The position numbers were made by a program, and so were the translations under genes. 64,000 bases of DNA from SZUA-36 sp963759155. GTDB lineage: Bacteria > Pseudomonadota > Gammaproteobacteria > Xanthomonadales > SZUA-36. Below, piece after piece: positions 19,181-27,822 of the stretch. The stretch covers positions 124,001 through 188,000 of the forward strand of contig CAVWXX010000015.1 in the NCBI GenBank assembly GCA_963759155.1, read 5' to 3'. The notes beneath the pieces were generated by a model. The model did no database searches and had not been told where the DNA came from. It saw only the letters and a list, made by a program, of their open reading frames with translations. Each line of letters starts with the position of its first letter. Positions within the stretch are counted from its first letter, which is position 1.

Positions 19181-19208
19181 AAAAAAACGCCCCTGATAGA
19201 GGGGCGTC
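19181..19208 (-). terminator. Terminator of the lipid-remodelling operon
   Basis: Stem ACGCCCC / GGGGCGT (19187-19193 with 19201-19207) plus one more T-A pair, with seven A on the plus strand that become a U-run on the minus transcript. It lies 30 bases beyond the last gene of the nine-gene operon. Confidence 0.88.
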
Positions 19209-19236
19209 AGTTTCCAATGAAAATCTTGAGTCCTGT

Positions 19237-20484
19237 CTAAAGAGGCCGCTCCGCCAGCAGGTGAACATCGCTGATTGCACCTTCAATGAAACCGCCCTCG
19301 CAATAACAAAGGTAAAATTCCCACATCCAGATAAACTCCTCCGGATAACCCATTTCCTTCACCTCGTTGATATGAGCGAAAAAATTACGTCGCCAGTGGT
19401 TGAGGGTTAACGCATAGTCCTGGCCAATATCCTCGACATCCGTCACACGCATGTCGCTGACCCTCGCAATGGTTTCATTCATGACCTGCAGGCTGGGCAG
19501 GCAACTACCAGGGAATATGTAGCGCTGAATGAAATCAACGTTCTTTTGAGCGTACGCATACTGGTCGTCCGCAATGGTGATGGCCTGTATCAACATACGT
19601 CCTCCCGGCTTGAGTAGACGGCCACACTGGTTGAAATAAGTATCGTATTGCGCACTGCCAATCGCTTCGATCATCTCGATCGACACCAATTTATCGTAGC
19701 TGCCTTCAAGGTCCCGATAATCCTCCAGCAACAGTTCAATCCTGTCCTGCAGGCCCTCGTCCTTGACCCTTTGCCAGGCCATTTCGTACTGCTGACGGGA
19801 AATGGTCGTTGTCGTTACCCGGCAACCATAATTTTTCGCCGCATGAATGGCGAAACCACCCCAACCGGTTCCAATTTCAATGACATGGTCCTCCGGTCCC
19901 AGCTCAAGTTTTTCACAAACCACGTCAAGACGATGCCGCTGCGCATCAGCCAGGCCTTGTTCAGCGTGCTCAAACATGGCGGATGAATACATCATCGATT
20001 CATCCAGCCACAATGCAAAAAAATCATTACCCAGATCATAATGTGCCGAAATGTTGCGCCGCGCACCTTCCCGTGTATTGCGGTTAATCCAGTGAAACAT
20101 CCGCTGAAAGGCAATCGTGAGCCAGGCAGTGCCCGTTTCCATATTGTCCAATACATCACGGTTGCGCAGCAGAATGCGAACCAGGCTGACAAGGTCCTCG
20201 CACTGCCAGGAGCCACGCATATAGGCTTCACCGGCACCGATCGACCCTCCAAAGGCAATATCGCTATAGAAAGCCGGATCAATCACTTCGATTTCTGCAC
20301 TCAGTTCTGCGTCAGCTAATGTCTCACCGAAACTGATACTTGAACCCGCTTCCAGCAACTGCAGATTGCCTGTTTTCAGACGACCCAGCTGCTTGATCAC
20401 CAGGCGGCGTGCGAGGTTATCGAGCACACCGGGTTTTTGCATACTGGTGAGGTGCTGCTCAGAGGCCAGACTTACGGACTTCAT
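19237..20484 (-). CDS. cfa: Cyclopropane-fatty-acid synthase family methyltransferase (operon gene 9)
   Basis: A 415-residue SAM-dependent methyltransferase. Residues about 1-120 form the lipid-binding N-terminal domain of CFA synthases; ISAHYDLGNDFFALWLD leads into the Rossmann core with HVIEIGTGWGGFAIHAA (SAM loop), and the family signature continues with MIEAIGSAQYDTYFNQCGRLLKPGG and IQRYIFPGSCLPS. These enzymes add a methylene or methyl carbon to the double bond of phospholipid acyl chains. The other genes of the operon include a desaturase and an FAD oxidase, so the product may be further modified. It lies 11 bases after the DUF1365 gene, at the end of the operon before a terminator. Confidence 0.9.
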   Translation of the reverse strand: MKSVSLASEQHLTSMQKPGVLDNLARRLVIKQLGRLKTGNLQLLEAGSSISFGETLADAELSAEIEVIDPAFYSDIAFGGSIGAGEAYMRGSWQCEDLVSLVRILLRNRDVLDNMETGTAWLTIAFQRMFHWINRNTREGARRNISAHYDLGNDFFALWLDESMMYSSAMFEHAEQGLADAQRHRLDVVCEKLELGPEDHVIEIGTGWGGFAIHAAKNYGCRVTTTTISRQQYEMAWQRVKDEGLQDRIELLLEDYRDLEGSYDKLVSIEMIEAIGSAQYDTYFNQCGRLLKPGGRMLIQAITIADDQYAYAQKNVDFIQRYIFPGSCLPSLQVMNETIARVSDMRVTDVEDIGQDYALTLNHWRRNFFAHINEVKEMGYPEEFIWMWEFYLCYCEGGFIEGAISDVHLLAERPL

Positions 20485-20495
20485 ATTTTCTTCCT

Positions 20496-21272
20496 TTACG
20501 TCGTCACATTTTTATCGGGATGGTCATACACCGGCACGCGCTTCAGCCATAACCGAAGCGCTTGCCAATGGATGGCGGTAATAATTTTCAAGGTCATAAA
20601 AGGATAGACCAACAACACACGCGCGAGTGAACCGGCGCTGATTTCAGTGCGCTTGAACTCCAGTGTTGCATCAAACAGTTTGCGGCCCTCGCGTGCATTT
20701 TCCATATGCACAGCCAATTGCCCGTTTGGTGTGGAAAATCGCCAGTCATAGTCGATATCCATTGGCATAAACGGCGAAACATGCATTTTTTTTGCTGGCG
20801 AATAGCGCTTATGTTGTGACACACCGCTGTTCATCGATTCGCTCAGGACATAACAATGGCGCTCCCCCCAGGGCGTGTTGTTCACCTCGGCAACAATGGT
20901 TTCGACCTGCTGGTCGTCGGCGTCAAAACAGTAGTAAAAACTGACCGGGTTAAAACAATAGCCAAAATAGCTGAGATTCGTCAGCAAGCGAACAGGGCCA
21001 CATGGACGACGACCGGTTTCAAGCTCGACCAGGTCGCGCACGGCCTGATCAAGAGGCAGGCCAGCATCACCCAGGTGGTTTTCCCTGCTGAACCTGGCCA
21101 AAGCAGATTTACGCGTTGACCAAAACCAGCGGCCCCTGAAAACGGTGTCCAACTCCGACAAATCGAGATACATCATGAACAACCGGTACACGAACTCGTG
21201 ACCGGTAGGCTGCACGCGCCGGTGTCTAACCTGCCCTGAGTAAATCGCGCTTTTCATGTTTTGAGTGTTCAT
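20496..21272 (-). CDS. DUF1365 protein (operon gene 8)
   Basis: A 258-residue protein of the DUF1365 family, almost always found between an FAD amine oxidase (COG2907) and a CFA-type methyltransferase, as here. Recognisable parts are SAIYSGQVRHRRVQPTGHEF, NLSYFGYCFNPVSFYYCFD and HVSPFMPMDIDYDW. Its activity is unknown; context suggests acyl-chain modification or lipid handling. The frame is open to 21290, but the ATG at 21272 has GGA about 8 bases upstream and is preferred; another ATG at 21257 is possible. It overlaps the end of the oxidase gene by about 47 bases, so translation is tightly coupled. Confidence 0.85.
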   Translation of the reverse strand: MNTQNMKSAIYSGQVRHRRVQPTGHEFVYRLFMMYLDLSELDTVFRGRWFWSTRKSALARFSRENHLGDAGLPLDQAVRDLVELETGRRPCGPVRLLTNLSYFGYCFNPVSFYYCFDADDQQVETIVAEVNNTPWGERHCYVLSESMNSGVSQHKRYSPAKKMHVSPFMPMDIDYDWRFSTPNGQLAVHMENAREGRKLFDATLEFKRTEISAGSLARVLLVYPFMTLKIITAIHWQALRLWLKRVPVYDHPDKNVTT

Positions 21273-22503
21273 TGAAATGTTCCAGCGCATTCAGCGCGCT
21301 GACCACACCGTCTTCGTGGAAGCCGTTACGCCAGTACGCACCACAATAATAGGTTCGATAGGCGCCATTAATTTCGGCATGTTGCTTTTGGGCAGCCACT
21401 GCTTCAGGTGTAAAAACCGGGTGACTGTATTGAATACGCTTGATTATCTTGTTGGGGTCAATCGCTCTCGCGTGATTGAGGGTTACACAAAACTGAACGG
21501 GCGCCTTGATGCTTTGAAGGATATTCATGTTGTAGCTCAAGGCGACCCGGTCCTGTGGGTTGGCCGGGATGTGATAATTCCAGGCAGCCCAGGCGCGCCG
21601 GCGTTTCGGCATGAGGGTTTCGTCCGTATGCAATATGGCTTCATTATCCTGGAACTTGAAACGTCCAAGAACCTGCTCTTCATTCATACTGGGGTCGGCC
21701 AGCATTTTCAGGGCCTGGTCAGCATGACAAGCCATGAAAACCTGGTCAAAGCGCTCGCTTTCCTGACCACGGACCTTCACTTCCACATAATCGTGGGAGC
21801 GGCGGACGGATTCGACCGGCGCATTTAGCCTGATCCGGTCACGATGACCCGCCACCAGTTTGTCGACATAACTGTTTGAGCCACCCTTGATGACACGCCA
21901 GACAGGCCGGTCGTTGACACTCAACATGCCATGGTTTTGAAAGAAGCGGACAAAAAACCGGGCAGGCATTTCACCCATCACCGCCGGTTTGGCAGACCAG
22001 ATAGCCGCACCCATTGGGATAATGAAGTGATCAATGAACTCACGTGAGTATTTCTCAGCCTCGAGGTAGGCTTTAAGTGAAATATCATACGCTGCGGGTT
22101 GAAGCAGACGCGGCGCCTCGCGGTTAAAGCGCAATATCTCGCGGATCATGCGTATAAACGATGGCTTGAATAGATTGCTACGCTGAGCAAAAAGTGAGTT
22201 CAGGGTGGAACCATTGTATTCAAGCCCCGTTCCTTCGTGTTGCACACTAAAACCCATATCACTGTCCTGCCAGGCGACATTCAGTTCGTCCAGCAATGCG
22301 ATAAAGTTCGGGTAGGTACGTTCGTTAAACACGATAAAACCGGTGTCAATGGCATAGGTCTGGCCACCCTGCTCTACCTGCATTGTATTGGTGTGACCGC
22401 CAATCCTTCCATCGGCTTCGAACACGGTGACGTCGTGTTCACGCGCCAGGTGGTAAGCCGCGACATTTCCGGAAATACCGGTGCCGATGACTGCAATCTT
22501 CAT
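21226..22503 (-). CDS. FAD-dependent amine oxidase-like protein, COG2907 (operon gene 7)
   Basis: A 425-residue flavoprotein. The N-terminal dinucleotide fold reads KIAVIGTGISGNVAAYHLA, followed by VFEADGRIGGHTNT (FAD ribose and phosphate contacts); NGAYRTYYCGAYWRNGFHEDG closes the FAD site. It belongs to the group annotated as NAD/FAD-binding amine oxidase that travels with DUF1365 and CFA-like enzymes. In Rhodobacter, homologous gene sets in the singlet-oxygen response have been tied to unusual modified fatty acids; by analogy this protein may desaturate or oxidise a methylated acyl chain. Its ATG overlaps the desaturase stop by one base (TAATG). Confidence 0.85.
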   Translation of the reverse strand: MKIAVIGTGISGNVAAYHLAREHDVTVFEADGRIGGHTNTMQVEQGGQTYAIDTGFIVFNERTYPNFIALLDELNVAWQDSDMGFSVQHEGTGLEYNGSTLNSLFAQRSNLFKPSFIRMIREILRFNREAPRLLQPAAYDISLKAYLEAEKYSREFIDHFIIPMGAAIWSAKPAVMGEMPARFFVRFFQNHGMLSVNDRPVWRVIKGGSNSYVDKLVAGHRDRIRLNAPVESVRRSHDYVEVKVRGQESERFDQVFMACHADQALKMLADPSMNEEQVLGRFKFQDNEAILHTDETLMPKRRRAWAAWNYHIPANPQDRVALSYNMNILQSIKAPVQFCVTLNHARAIDPNKIIKRIQYSHPVFTPEAVAAQKQHAEINGAYRTYYCGAYWRNGFHEDGVVSALNALEHFNEHSKHEKRDLLRAG

Positions 22504-23474
22504 TAGGGTGTATTCCTTCGTTGTTCATTGAGAAGACCAGACTCTCTTCGCTTCAACGGCACAGGCTTCAGATCCCAGATGAGTCCCATGGCCGACATGC
22601 CGCGCAACAGGTAATAGGTTATGTCAATTTCCCACCAATAGAACCCTTGTCTAACCGAAGCAGGATAATGGTGATGGTTATTATGCCAGCCCTCGCCAAG
22701 CGTCAGCAGGGCCAACAGGAAATTATTCCGGCTATTGTCAGGGGTATTATAACGCCGTGTTCCCCACCGGTGCGCCAGTGAGTTGATCGTAAACGTTCCG
22801 TGATAAAGAACGACGGTAGAAATAAAGAAACCCCATATAAGCATCTGGCCGCCACTGGTTCCCAGTTGCGGCGCCCAGGCTTCTAAACCGGCCCCCAGCA
22901 GGTACAGACCAAGGGCAAGGATGGCGGGTACGACGATATCATAGCGATCGAGGAACCTGAGCTCCGGATAAGGCTGCCAGTCACGCACACGCTCAGTCTG
23001 CACGGGAAAGTGCTCGCGCGACAGGAACCATCCGGTATGACTCCACCAAAGCCCATGATGCACCGGTGAATGAGGGTCGTCTTCACGCTCGGTTGTCGCA
23101 TGATGATGACGGTGGTGGGCTGCCCACCAGGCCGGCCCGCGTTGTGCAGCAGAAGCACCGATCAGGGCAAATACAAACTGAAGCTTACGGGAAGTTTTAA
23201 AGCTGCGATGAGAAAAATAACGGTGATAGAAACCGGTAATCGCGAACATGCGAAGCAGGTACAAAAACGCCGCCATAGCAACTGCGACCGGACTCCAGCC
23301 CACCCAAATCACGCCCAGGCAGGCCAGGTGCATGGCAATAAATGGCAAAGTCCTCAACCAGTCAATACGCTTGGCGTGTTTTTGACTCTGAAGGTCGACA
23401 GCGCCGGTATCAAACCAGGCGACTAACGACTCCCGCAAAGCACGCCAACGTGATTTTTGTACAACTGCTACCAC
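22503..23474 (-). CDS. Acyl-CoA/acyl-lipid desaturase (operon gene 6)
   Basis: A 323-residue integral membrane desaturase with all three histidine boxes of the delta-9 family: HRYFSH, HRHHH and HNNHHH, which hold the di-iron centre, and four or more membrane helices (for example AVAMAAFLYLLRMFAITGF). It introduces a cis double bond in a long acyl chain using O2 and electrons from a ferredoxin-like donor. A supply of monounsaturated chains would feed the two CFA-type methyltransferases of the same operon. The start overlaps the lipocalin stop by 7 bases. Confidence 0.92.
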   Translation of the reverse strand: MVAVVQKSRWRALRESLVAWFDTGAVDLQSQKHAKRIDWLRTLPFIAMHLACLGVIWVGWSPVAVAMAAFLYLLRMFAITGFYHRYFSHRSFKTSRKLQFVFALIGASAAQRGPAWWAAHHRHHHATTEREDDPHSPVHHGLWWSHTGWFLSREHFPVQTERVRDWQPYPELRFLDRYDIVVPAILALGLYLLGAGLEAWAPQLGTSGGQMLIWGFFISTVVLYHGTFTINSLAHRWGTRRYNTPDNSRNNFLLALLTLGEGWHNNHHHYPASVRQGFYWWEIDITYYLLRGMSAMGLIWDLKPVPLKRRESGLLNEQRRNTP

Positions 23475-23992
23475 CGCTGCGGCACCCGCTGTATCGCGCT
23501 GACGTCATAACCAGCGACCTCAAGCCGGTCAAGAATGCCCGAGTACTCAGCAATACCAATGGCAGGCTCCCTGGCCATGATCCAGACATAGTCACGCTTG
23601 TTACGGCCAATCACCGTCACGGAGTAGTCTTCATCCAGGTAGAAGATCCTGTAGTCGGCCTTGATAGGCCAGATAAACTGCATACCCCAGATAGCATTTG
23701 ACTCCTCACTTACAAAACCGCGGGGATTGTAGGTCTTGAGCTCACCATCAAAGCTGCCGTCATTAAACGTAAACGTAGTGGCAATGGTGCCATCATCATC
23801 AAGCCGATAGGTCTCGATGGCATTGTGGGCGCCCTTTTCAATCGAGGTAGGAATATTGGCGATGACATACCAGTCACCCATGAACCGCTCGATATCAACA
23901 TCCTCTACAGTTTGCAGTGGCTCCATGGAGCTACAGGCTGTAAGGGCGAGAAACAGGGCCGTAACAGAAGATGCTCGAAGTAAAGATTTCAA
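23468..23992 (-). CDS. blc: Bacterial lipocalin lipoprotein (operon gene 5)
   Basis: A 174-residue lipocalin. The signal ends in the lipobox LTAC, so it would be lipid-anchored, probably to the outer membrane. The structurally conserved G-x-W motif is GDWYVIANIPT near residue 39; GMQFIWPIKADYRIFYLDEDYSVTVIG and DYVWIMAREP match Blc. Blc proteins bind fatty acids or lysophospholipids and are usually stress induced, which fits an operon for making and moving altered membrane lipids. Confidence 0.92.
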   Translation of the reverse strand: MKSLLRASSVTALFLALTACSSMEPLQTVEDVDIERFMGDWYVIANIPTSIEKGAHNAIETYRLDDDGTIATTFTFNDGSFDGELKTYNPRGFVSEESNAIWGMQFIWPIKADYRIFYLDEDYSVTVIGRNKRDYVWIMAREPAIGIAEYSGILDRLEVAGYDVSAIQRVPQRW

Positions 23993-24010
23993 TTCAGTCT
24001 CTCCGGAGCT

Positions 24011-24640
24011 TCATAGTAACTTGTAAATTAAGCGCCGACCACCACGCGCCTCGGTTTCCAAAGCCAGCCACTCGTGATTTTCCGAGTACCAAAGCTCGAT
24101 TTTCATTTCACCGGCACCCAGCAGGTAACGCCAGGCTGGCTGCATCTCACCCCGAACCTCCAGTTGCGTTAATTCCGGCTCACTGACCTCAACCTCCAGA
24201 ACTTCTCCATTCTGTACATTGATCAGGCGTTCCTGCTTCAGGAACTCAGGGTTCCAGTAGGCGAAGCTCATACTGCATGACGGCAGTTCCGCTTCACCGG
24301 CCGTTCCGCTCAACACGAAACGGTCGCCTTGCAAAGAACCACTGACCTGAAAGGGTTTGCCGTTTGCATCGGTACTCGACTCAATGCCCGTCAGGCAGTT
24401 GCCCGACCAGGTTTCGACGTTTTGATGCTCATAACCAAACAGCTTTACAAACAGCATGCGATATTCGAAATTGGCTTCGCTCTGCAATTTTCTTTGCTCA
24501 TCCTGTTCCTGCAAAATAAAATCGTGATAACCAATTTCCTTGTCATCAAGAAATACCTGGAAGCGCCATTCCTGCTGCATGGCCGTGACAGAAGTAGACA
24601 GTGCCAGTAGCGCCATCAGCAAAGTGGTTTTCTTCAACAT
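24011..24640 (-). CDS. Secreted protein of unknown function, possibly DUF6134 (operon gene 4)
   Basis: A 209-residue protein with a signal peptide (LLMALLALSTSVTA, cut before MQQEW). The body is mostly beta strands, beginning WRFQVFLDDKEIGYHDFIL and ending EWLALETEARGGRRLIYKLL, with two cysteines about 40 residues apart that could pair. The pattern resembles DUF6134, a family I recall in similar clusters, but I cannot confirm it. Position between the lipocalin and DUF1295 genes suggests a periplasmic role with lipids. Confidence 0.6.
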   Translation of the reverse strand: MLKKTTLLMALLALSTSVTAMQQEWRFQVFLDDKEIGYHDFILQEQDEQRKLQSEANFEYRMLFVKLFGYEHQNVETWSGNCLTGIESSTDANGKPFQVSGSLQGDRFVLSGTAGEAELPSCSMSFAYWNPEFLKQERLINVQNGEVLEVEVSEPELTQLEVRGEMQPAWRYLLGAGEMKIELWYSENHEWLALETEARGGRRLIYKLL

Positions 24641-24655
24641 CAGTTCAAGCTCCTT

Positions 24656-25429
24656 TTAATCACGCGGCAAACCCGGAAAGAAGGCGTTAGTGCGGCGAAT
24701 GTACTGCTCATATTTTGGTCTGCGGTCGCTGATATCTTTTTCCAGCAAGGCCACACCGGATACCTTCAAAAGCAAAAAAGTCATCAAAAGCGGCGAAACA
24801 ATTGTCCACCAACCGCCGGCGGAAAGTGCGACCAGGTAAATACCCCACCAAATGGTGAAGTTACCAAAGTAGTTGGGGTGACGGCTGTAACGCCACAAAC
24901 CGGTATCCAGAACTTTGCCCTTATTGGCAGGCTCACGCCTGAAACGGGACAATTGCAAGTCGCCAACAGCCTCAAAAAACAAACCGACGAAAAACACAGC
25001 AACACCAACATAGTCCAGTAACCCGACCTCTGTTTGCCCGCTGATGGCTGCAGCCAGTGGCAGACTGATCACCCAGGCCAACATGGCTTGCAGAATGAAT
25101 ACGATGTATAAGCTCTTGTAGCGGAATCCCGGCTCGTTGTTGGCACGGATTTCCTGATACCGAAAATCCTCCGCCTCACCGCGGTTTCGCCAGGTAATAT
25201 AGCCAGATAACCTCAATGCCCAGACTGCCACCAGCACCTGTATTAACACCTCGCGTGGCCCTCCCGGCTCACTCATGGCTGCATAGACGAGGGCAACAAC
25301 CAGAAACATCAGAGACCATAATGAGTCGACGATACTGACATCATTGCGCAGCAGGCTGATAAACCAGAAAACCACGGCCACAAGCAGCAGTGCTGCTCCG
25401 GCATACGTAAATGCCGTCCAGTCAATCAT
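24656..25429 (-). CDS. DUF1295 membrane protein, steroid 5-alpha-reductase-like (operon gene 3)
   Basis: A 257-residue membrane protein with six or so helices. The C-terminal part carries the DUF1295 signature: GDLQLSRFRREPANKGKVLD, then GLWRYSRHPNYFGNFTIWWG and LLEKDISDRRPKYEQYIRRT. Relatives with this fold include NADPH-dependent sterol and enone reductases and isoprenylcysteine methyltransferases, so it could reduce a double bond in a lipid; this is inference. It overlaps the DUF2878 gene by 4 bases (ATGA). Confidence 0.85.
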   Translation of the reverse strand: MIDWTAFTYAGAALLLVAVVFWFISLLRNDVSIVDSLWSLMFLVVALVYAAMSEPGGPREVLIQVLVAVWALRLSGYITWRNRGEAEDFRYQEIRANNEPGFRYKSLYIVFILQAMLAWVISLPLAAAISGQTEVGLLDYVGVAVFFVGLFFEAVGDLQLSRFRREPANKGKVLDTGLWRYSRHPNYFGNFTIWWGIYLVALSAGGWWTIVSPLLMTFLLLKVSGVALLEKDISDRRPKYEQYIRRTNAFFPGLPRD

Positions 25430-25989
25430 TGCTCTTTTCCGGTCAATTTCTGTAAGGGTACGACCCGCGCCAGTTCAGTAACGTTGTCCAGGCGGTTTGC
25501 CGCATAGATGAGCATGGGCATCACCAGTGCCCAGATCACAGCCAGTGCCATCATGCTGACGCGGGTATCGAGCAACTCGATTGCGCCAAGTCGCTGACCA
25601 GCCAGGTAGCTCAGGGGACCAAAAACGGCGCCCATCACGGAGGCCAGCACCAGGCTGTTTTTAAGCCAGGCCATCGATACATTAAGCGTTGTCGCAAACA
25701 GGGCCCACATGGCCAGAATCCAGTAAGGTGCCATGTTGGAAAACAGCATCCCACTCGGATAGCGCACCAGGCCGCCACTGACGAGCAGACTGTCAAACAC
25801 CAGGCCGGACATTACTGCCAGTATGAGTAGCTGCCATTCGTGACGTGGCTTATCAGACGACCTGATATGCAAGGCAACCACCAGGCAAACCACAATCAAA
25901 CCCAGCCAAGGCAACCCCTTGGCTGCACTCAGCACGCAGGAGAACCAGCCAAGCTGGAATGCGATAAAGTTGACCAGCGTGCGGTTCAC
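25426..25989 (-). CDS. DUF2878 membrane protein (operon gene 2)
   Basis: A 187-residue integral membrane protein with about five to six helices (NFIAFQLGWFSCVLSAAKGLPW; LILAVMSGLVFDSLLVSGG; MAPYWILAMWALFATTLN; SMMALAVIWALVMPMLIYA). The pattern fits DUF2878, which recurs next to CFA-type methyltransferase and DUF1295 genes. Its function is unknown; a role in moving or modifying membrane lipids is inferred from position. Overlaps both neighbours by 4 bases, so it is tightly coupled. Confidence 0.8.
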   Translation of the reverse strand: MNRTLVNFIAFQLGWFSCVLSAAKGLPWLGLIVVCLVVALHIRSSDKPRHEWQLLILAVMSGLVFDSLLVSGGLVRYPSGMLFSNMAPYWILAMWALFATTLNVSMAWLKNSLVLASVMGAVFGPLSYLAGQRLGAIELLDTRVSMMALAVIWALVMPMLIYAANRLDNVTELARVVPLQKLTGKEQ

Positions 25990-27086
25990 GCGCCTACTGC
26001 CGCTGCGGTATCTGCATGCCTTTCAAACAAGTAGTGAGATACGTACCACTCGCTACCGCCCCGATGACCGAACAACTCGGCACAGGCCATAAAGAATATA
26101 CGCCAGCGCATAAACCATTTGCCCGCTTCATCGTCACCATAGGTTGAGGCCATGATTTTCATAACCTCCGCCTTGTTTTTATCCATGTTGCTTAACCAGG
26201 CATTGGCAGTCTTTTCATAGTGAACGCCATTCCAGCGCCACTGGTTTACCAACTGCAGATCACGCTGAAATCGCAGCGGCAGGTCATCACTGGGCATGAT
26301 GCCGCCTGAAAAAAAGTGCCGGCTCATCCAGTCTGCAGGCCCCTGGTCGACAAATTCGTAGGCACAACTGCGGTGACAGAAAATATGTTTGAAGAATTTC
26401 CCACCTGGCTGCAACCAGGTACTTACCCGACGATACAACTCCTGGTAGTTACGCATGTGCTCAAACATCTCAACCGACACGATCCGGTCGAAGCGAAGCT
26501 CGGTATCAAAATCATTCATATCACAGGTCTGGACCGTTATATTGCTAAGACCACGGAGTCTTGCCTGCTCATTAATATAAGCTCTCTGGCTGTTGGAGTT
26601 GGATACGGAAACAACCTGACTATCCGGATAGTGTGCAGCGATCCAGAGGCTCAATGACCCCCAACCGCAACCCAGGTCGAGCACCCGCATACCGTCCTCG
26701 ATTCCTGCATGTTGACAGGTGATGCGTAATGCTTCCGCCTCGGCCTGGACAAGGTTCTCGGTTTCGTCATTCCAGTAACAACTGCTATATTTTCGATGCG
26801 ACCCCATGACGAGGCCAAAGAAATCGGCGGGCACCTCATAGTGCTGCTCATTTGCGAGCTCGGGCACGGGCGCGATGACCGCAGCTTTCATCTCTTCTAC
26901 GAAAGACAACAGCTCGACGCTGCTCAACTCGATCTCACTTGCATGAATCTCTTCAAGTCGCTGACGATTAAGACGCCGTATACCGGCGCGAATAACACTG
27001 TCAGGCACCAGGCCCATTTCGGCCCAGCCGATAGCCCCCGAAGAGCTTTCGGCCTTGTTCACACTGGCTTGCGATTGTTTTTCCAT
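25986..27086 (-). CDS. CFA-like SAM-dependent methyltransferase (operon gene 1)
   Basis: A 366-residue methyltransferase only distantly like the CFA synthase at the end of the same operon. It has a shorter N-terminus (about 80 residues) and the core EQHYEVPADFFGLVMG, then MRVLDLGCGWGSLSLWIAA (SAM loop), VEMFEHMRNYQELYRRVSTW and PGGKFFKHIFCHR. This arrangement is closer to the coclaurine N-methyltransferase-like branch, so its acceptor may not be a plain phospholipid double bond. Having two different CFA-fold enzymes in one operon suggests two successive or alternative methyl transfers. It is the first gene after the promoter at 27226-27254. Confidence 0.85.
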   Translation of the reverse strand: MEKQSQASVNKAESSSGAIGWAEMGLVPDSVIRAGIRRLNRQRLEEIHASEIELSSVELLSFVEEMKAAVIAPVPELANEQHYEVPADFFGLVMGSHRKYSSCYWNDETENLVQAEAEALRITCQHAGIEDGMRVLDLGCGWGSLSLWIAAHYPDSQVVSVSNSNSQRAYINEQARLRGLSNITVQTCDMNDFDTELRFDRIVSVEMFEHMRNYQELYRRVSTWLQPGGKFFKHIFCHRSCAYEFVDQGPADWMSRHFFSGGIMPSDDLPLRFQRDLQLVNQWRWNGVHYEKTANAWLSNMDKNKAEVMKIMASTYGDDEAGKWFMRWRIFFMACAELFGHRGGSEWYVSHYLFERHADTAAAVGA

Positions 27087-27225
27087 TTTCCTTCAGATCC
27101 CGGTCAATTAAGCAAATATACTTATACTTTTATTTTTGTTTACAAAATACCTTAATCACACATTTTGCGCAGCAACTCTTTCATGTGCAGTAAAGGTATG
27201 TATTGTTCCTTTTTAACGCTCATTT

Positions 27226-27254
27226 ATTATTATACAAAACCTATACATTGTCAA
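27226..27254 (-). promoter_or_regulatory. Promoter of the nine-gene lipid operon with shared operator word
   Basis: Read on the minus strand: TTGACA (-35, 27254-27249, perfect consensus), a 17-base spacer and AATAAT (-10, 27231-27226), leaving a 139-base leader before the first ATG. The spacer holds TATAGGTTTTGTATAA (27245-27230), the exact reverse complement of the word found in the fasciclin promoter; it overlaps the -10 by two bases in both. A weaker relative, TTTACAAAATACC, lies in the leader at 27139-27151. No matching regulator gene is in the window. Confidence 0.65.
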
Positions 27255-27354
27255 ATGATAATTCCACTGGCAACAAAGATTAAGCCAATAATAAGCCTAT
27301 GAAGCAAAGGCGTTGATCTGTATTCTTATAAGCCTGAATTAACAGGAGACCTTC

Positions 27355-27756
27355 ATGAAACAACTTACCCTGATTGCTACACTATGCCTGTTGAGTGGTA
27401 TTGCTGCGGCTGATTTTCAACTTACCGACCCCGCGGCAATGGATGAGAACCCCGGCACCGCCGTTGCGGAAATGGAGGGTGACTACGCGACCGAAGGCGC
27501 AGGCGTCAAGACCTGTGATGTTTACCGGATAGATAGAAAAAGCAAGAGCTCAATGCATTACATCAACCTGAACTGGGCAAAAGGATTCATCAGCGGCGTA
27601 AACTTTATACATGCCGAGACGCGGGGAAACACACAACTAGGTACGGGGCTTGATCAGGATGCCCTGACACTGTGGCTGGATAACTACTGCAATGACAACC
27701 CGGGCAAGACCTTGTCAGACGCAAGCGCTGCACTGGTCAATACACTTATGAATTAG
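27355..27756 (+). CDS. Small secreted protein, HdeA/Rap1a-like pattern
   Basis: A 133-residue protein with a clear signal peptide (LTLIATLCLLSGIAAA). The mature part has two cysteines (CDVYRID and DNYCNDNPG) and the pattern W-A-K-G-F-I-S-G-V-N, later LTLWLDNYC, then a final helix. This layout resembles small periplasmic two-cysteine proteins of the HdeA or Rap1a/Tai type, but the likeness is by pattern only and no function is claimed. An AACAGGAG box lies 6 bases before the ATG. It is divergent from the lipid operon, and its promoter region may overlap that of the operon. Confidence 0.65.
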   Translation: MKQLTLIATLCLLSGIAAADFQLTDPAAMDENPGTAVAEMEGDYATEGAGVKTCDVYRIDRKSKSSMHYINLNWAKGFISGVNFIHAETRGNTQLGTGLDQDALTLWLDNYCNDNPGKTLSDASAALVNTLMN

Positions 27757-27822
27757 ACCACGACACCTCGCCCTGCGGTTTGAGCCTCAGGGCTCCTTGT
27801 ATGGCCGGAGACTGCCCGGGAA

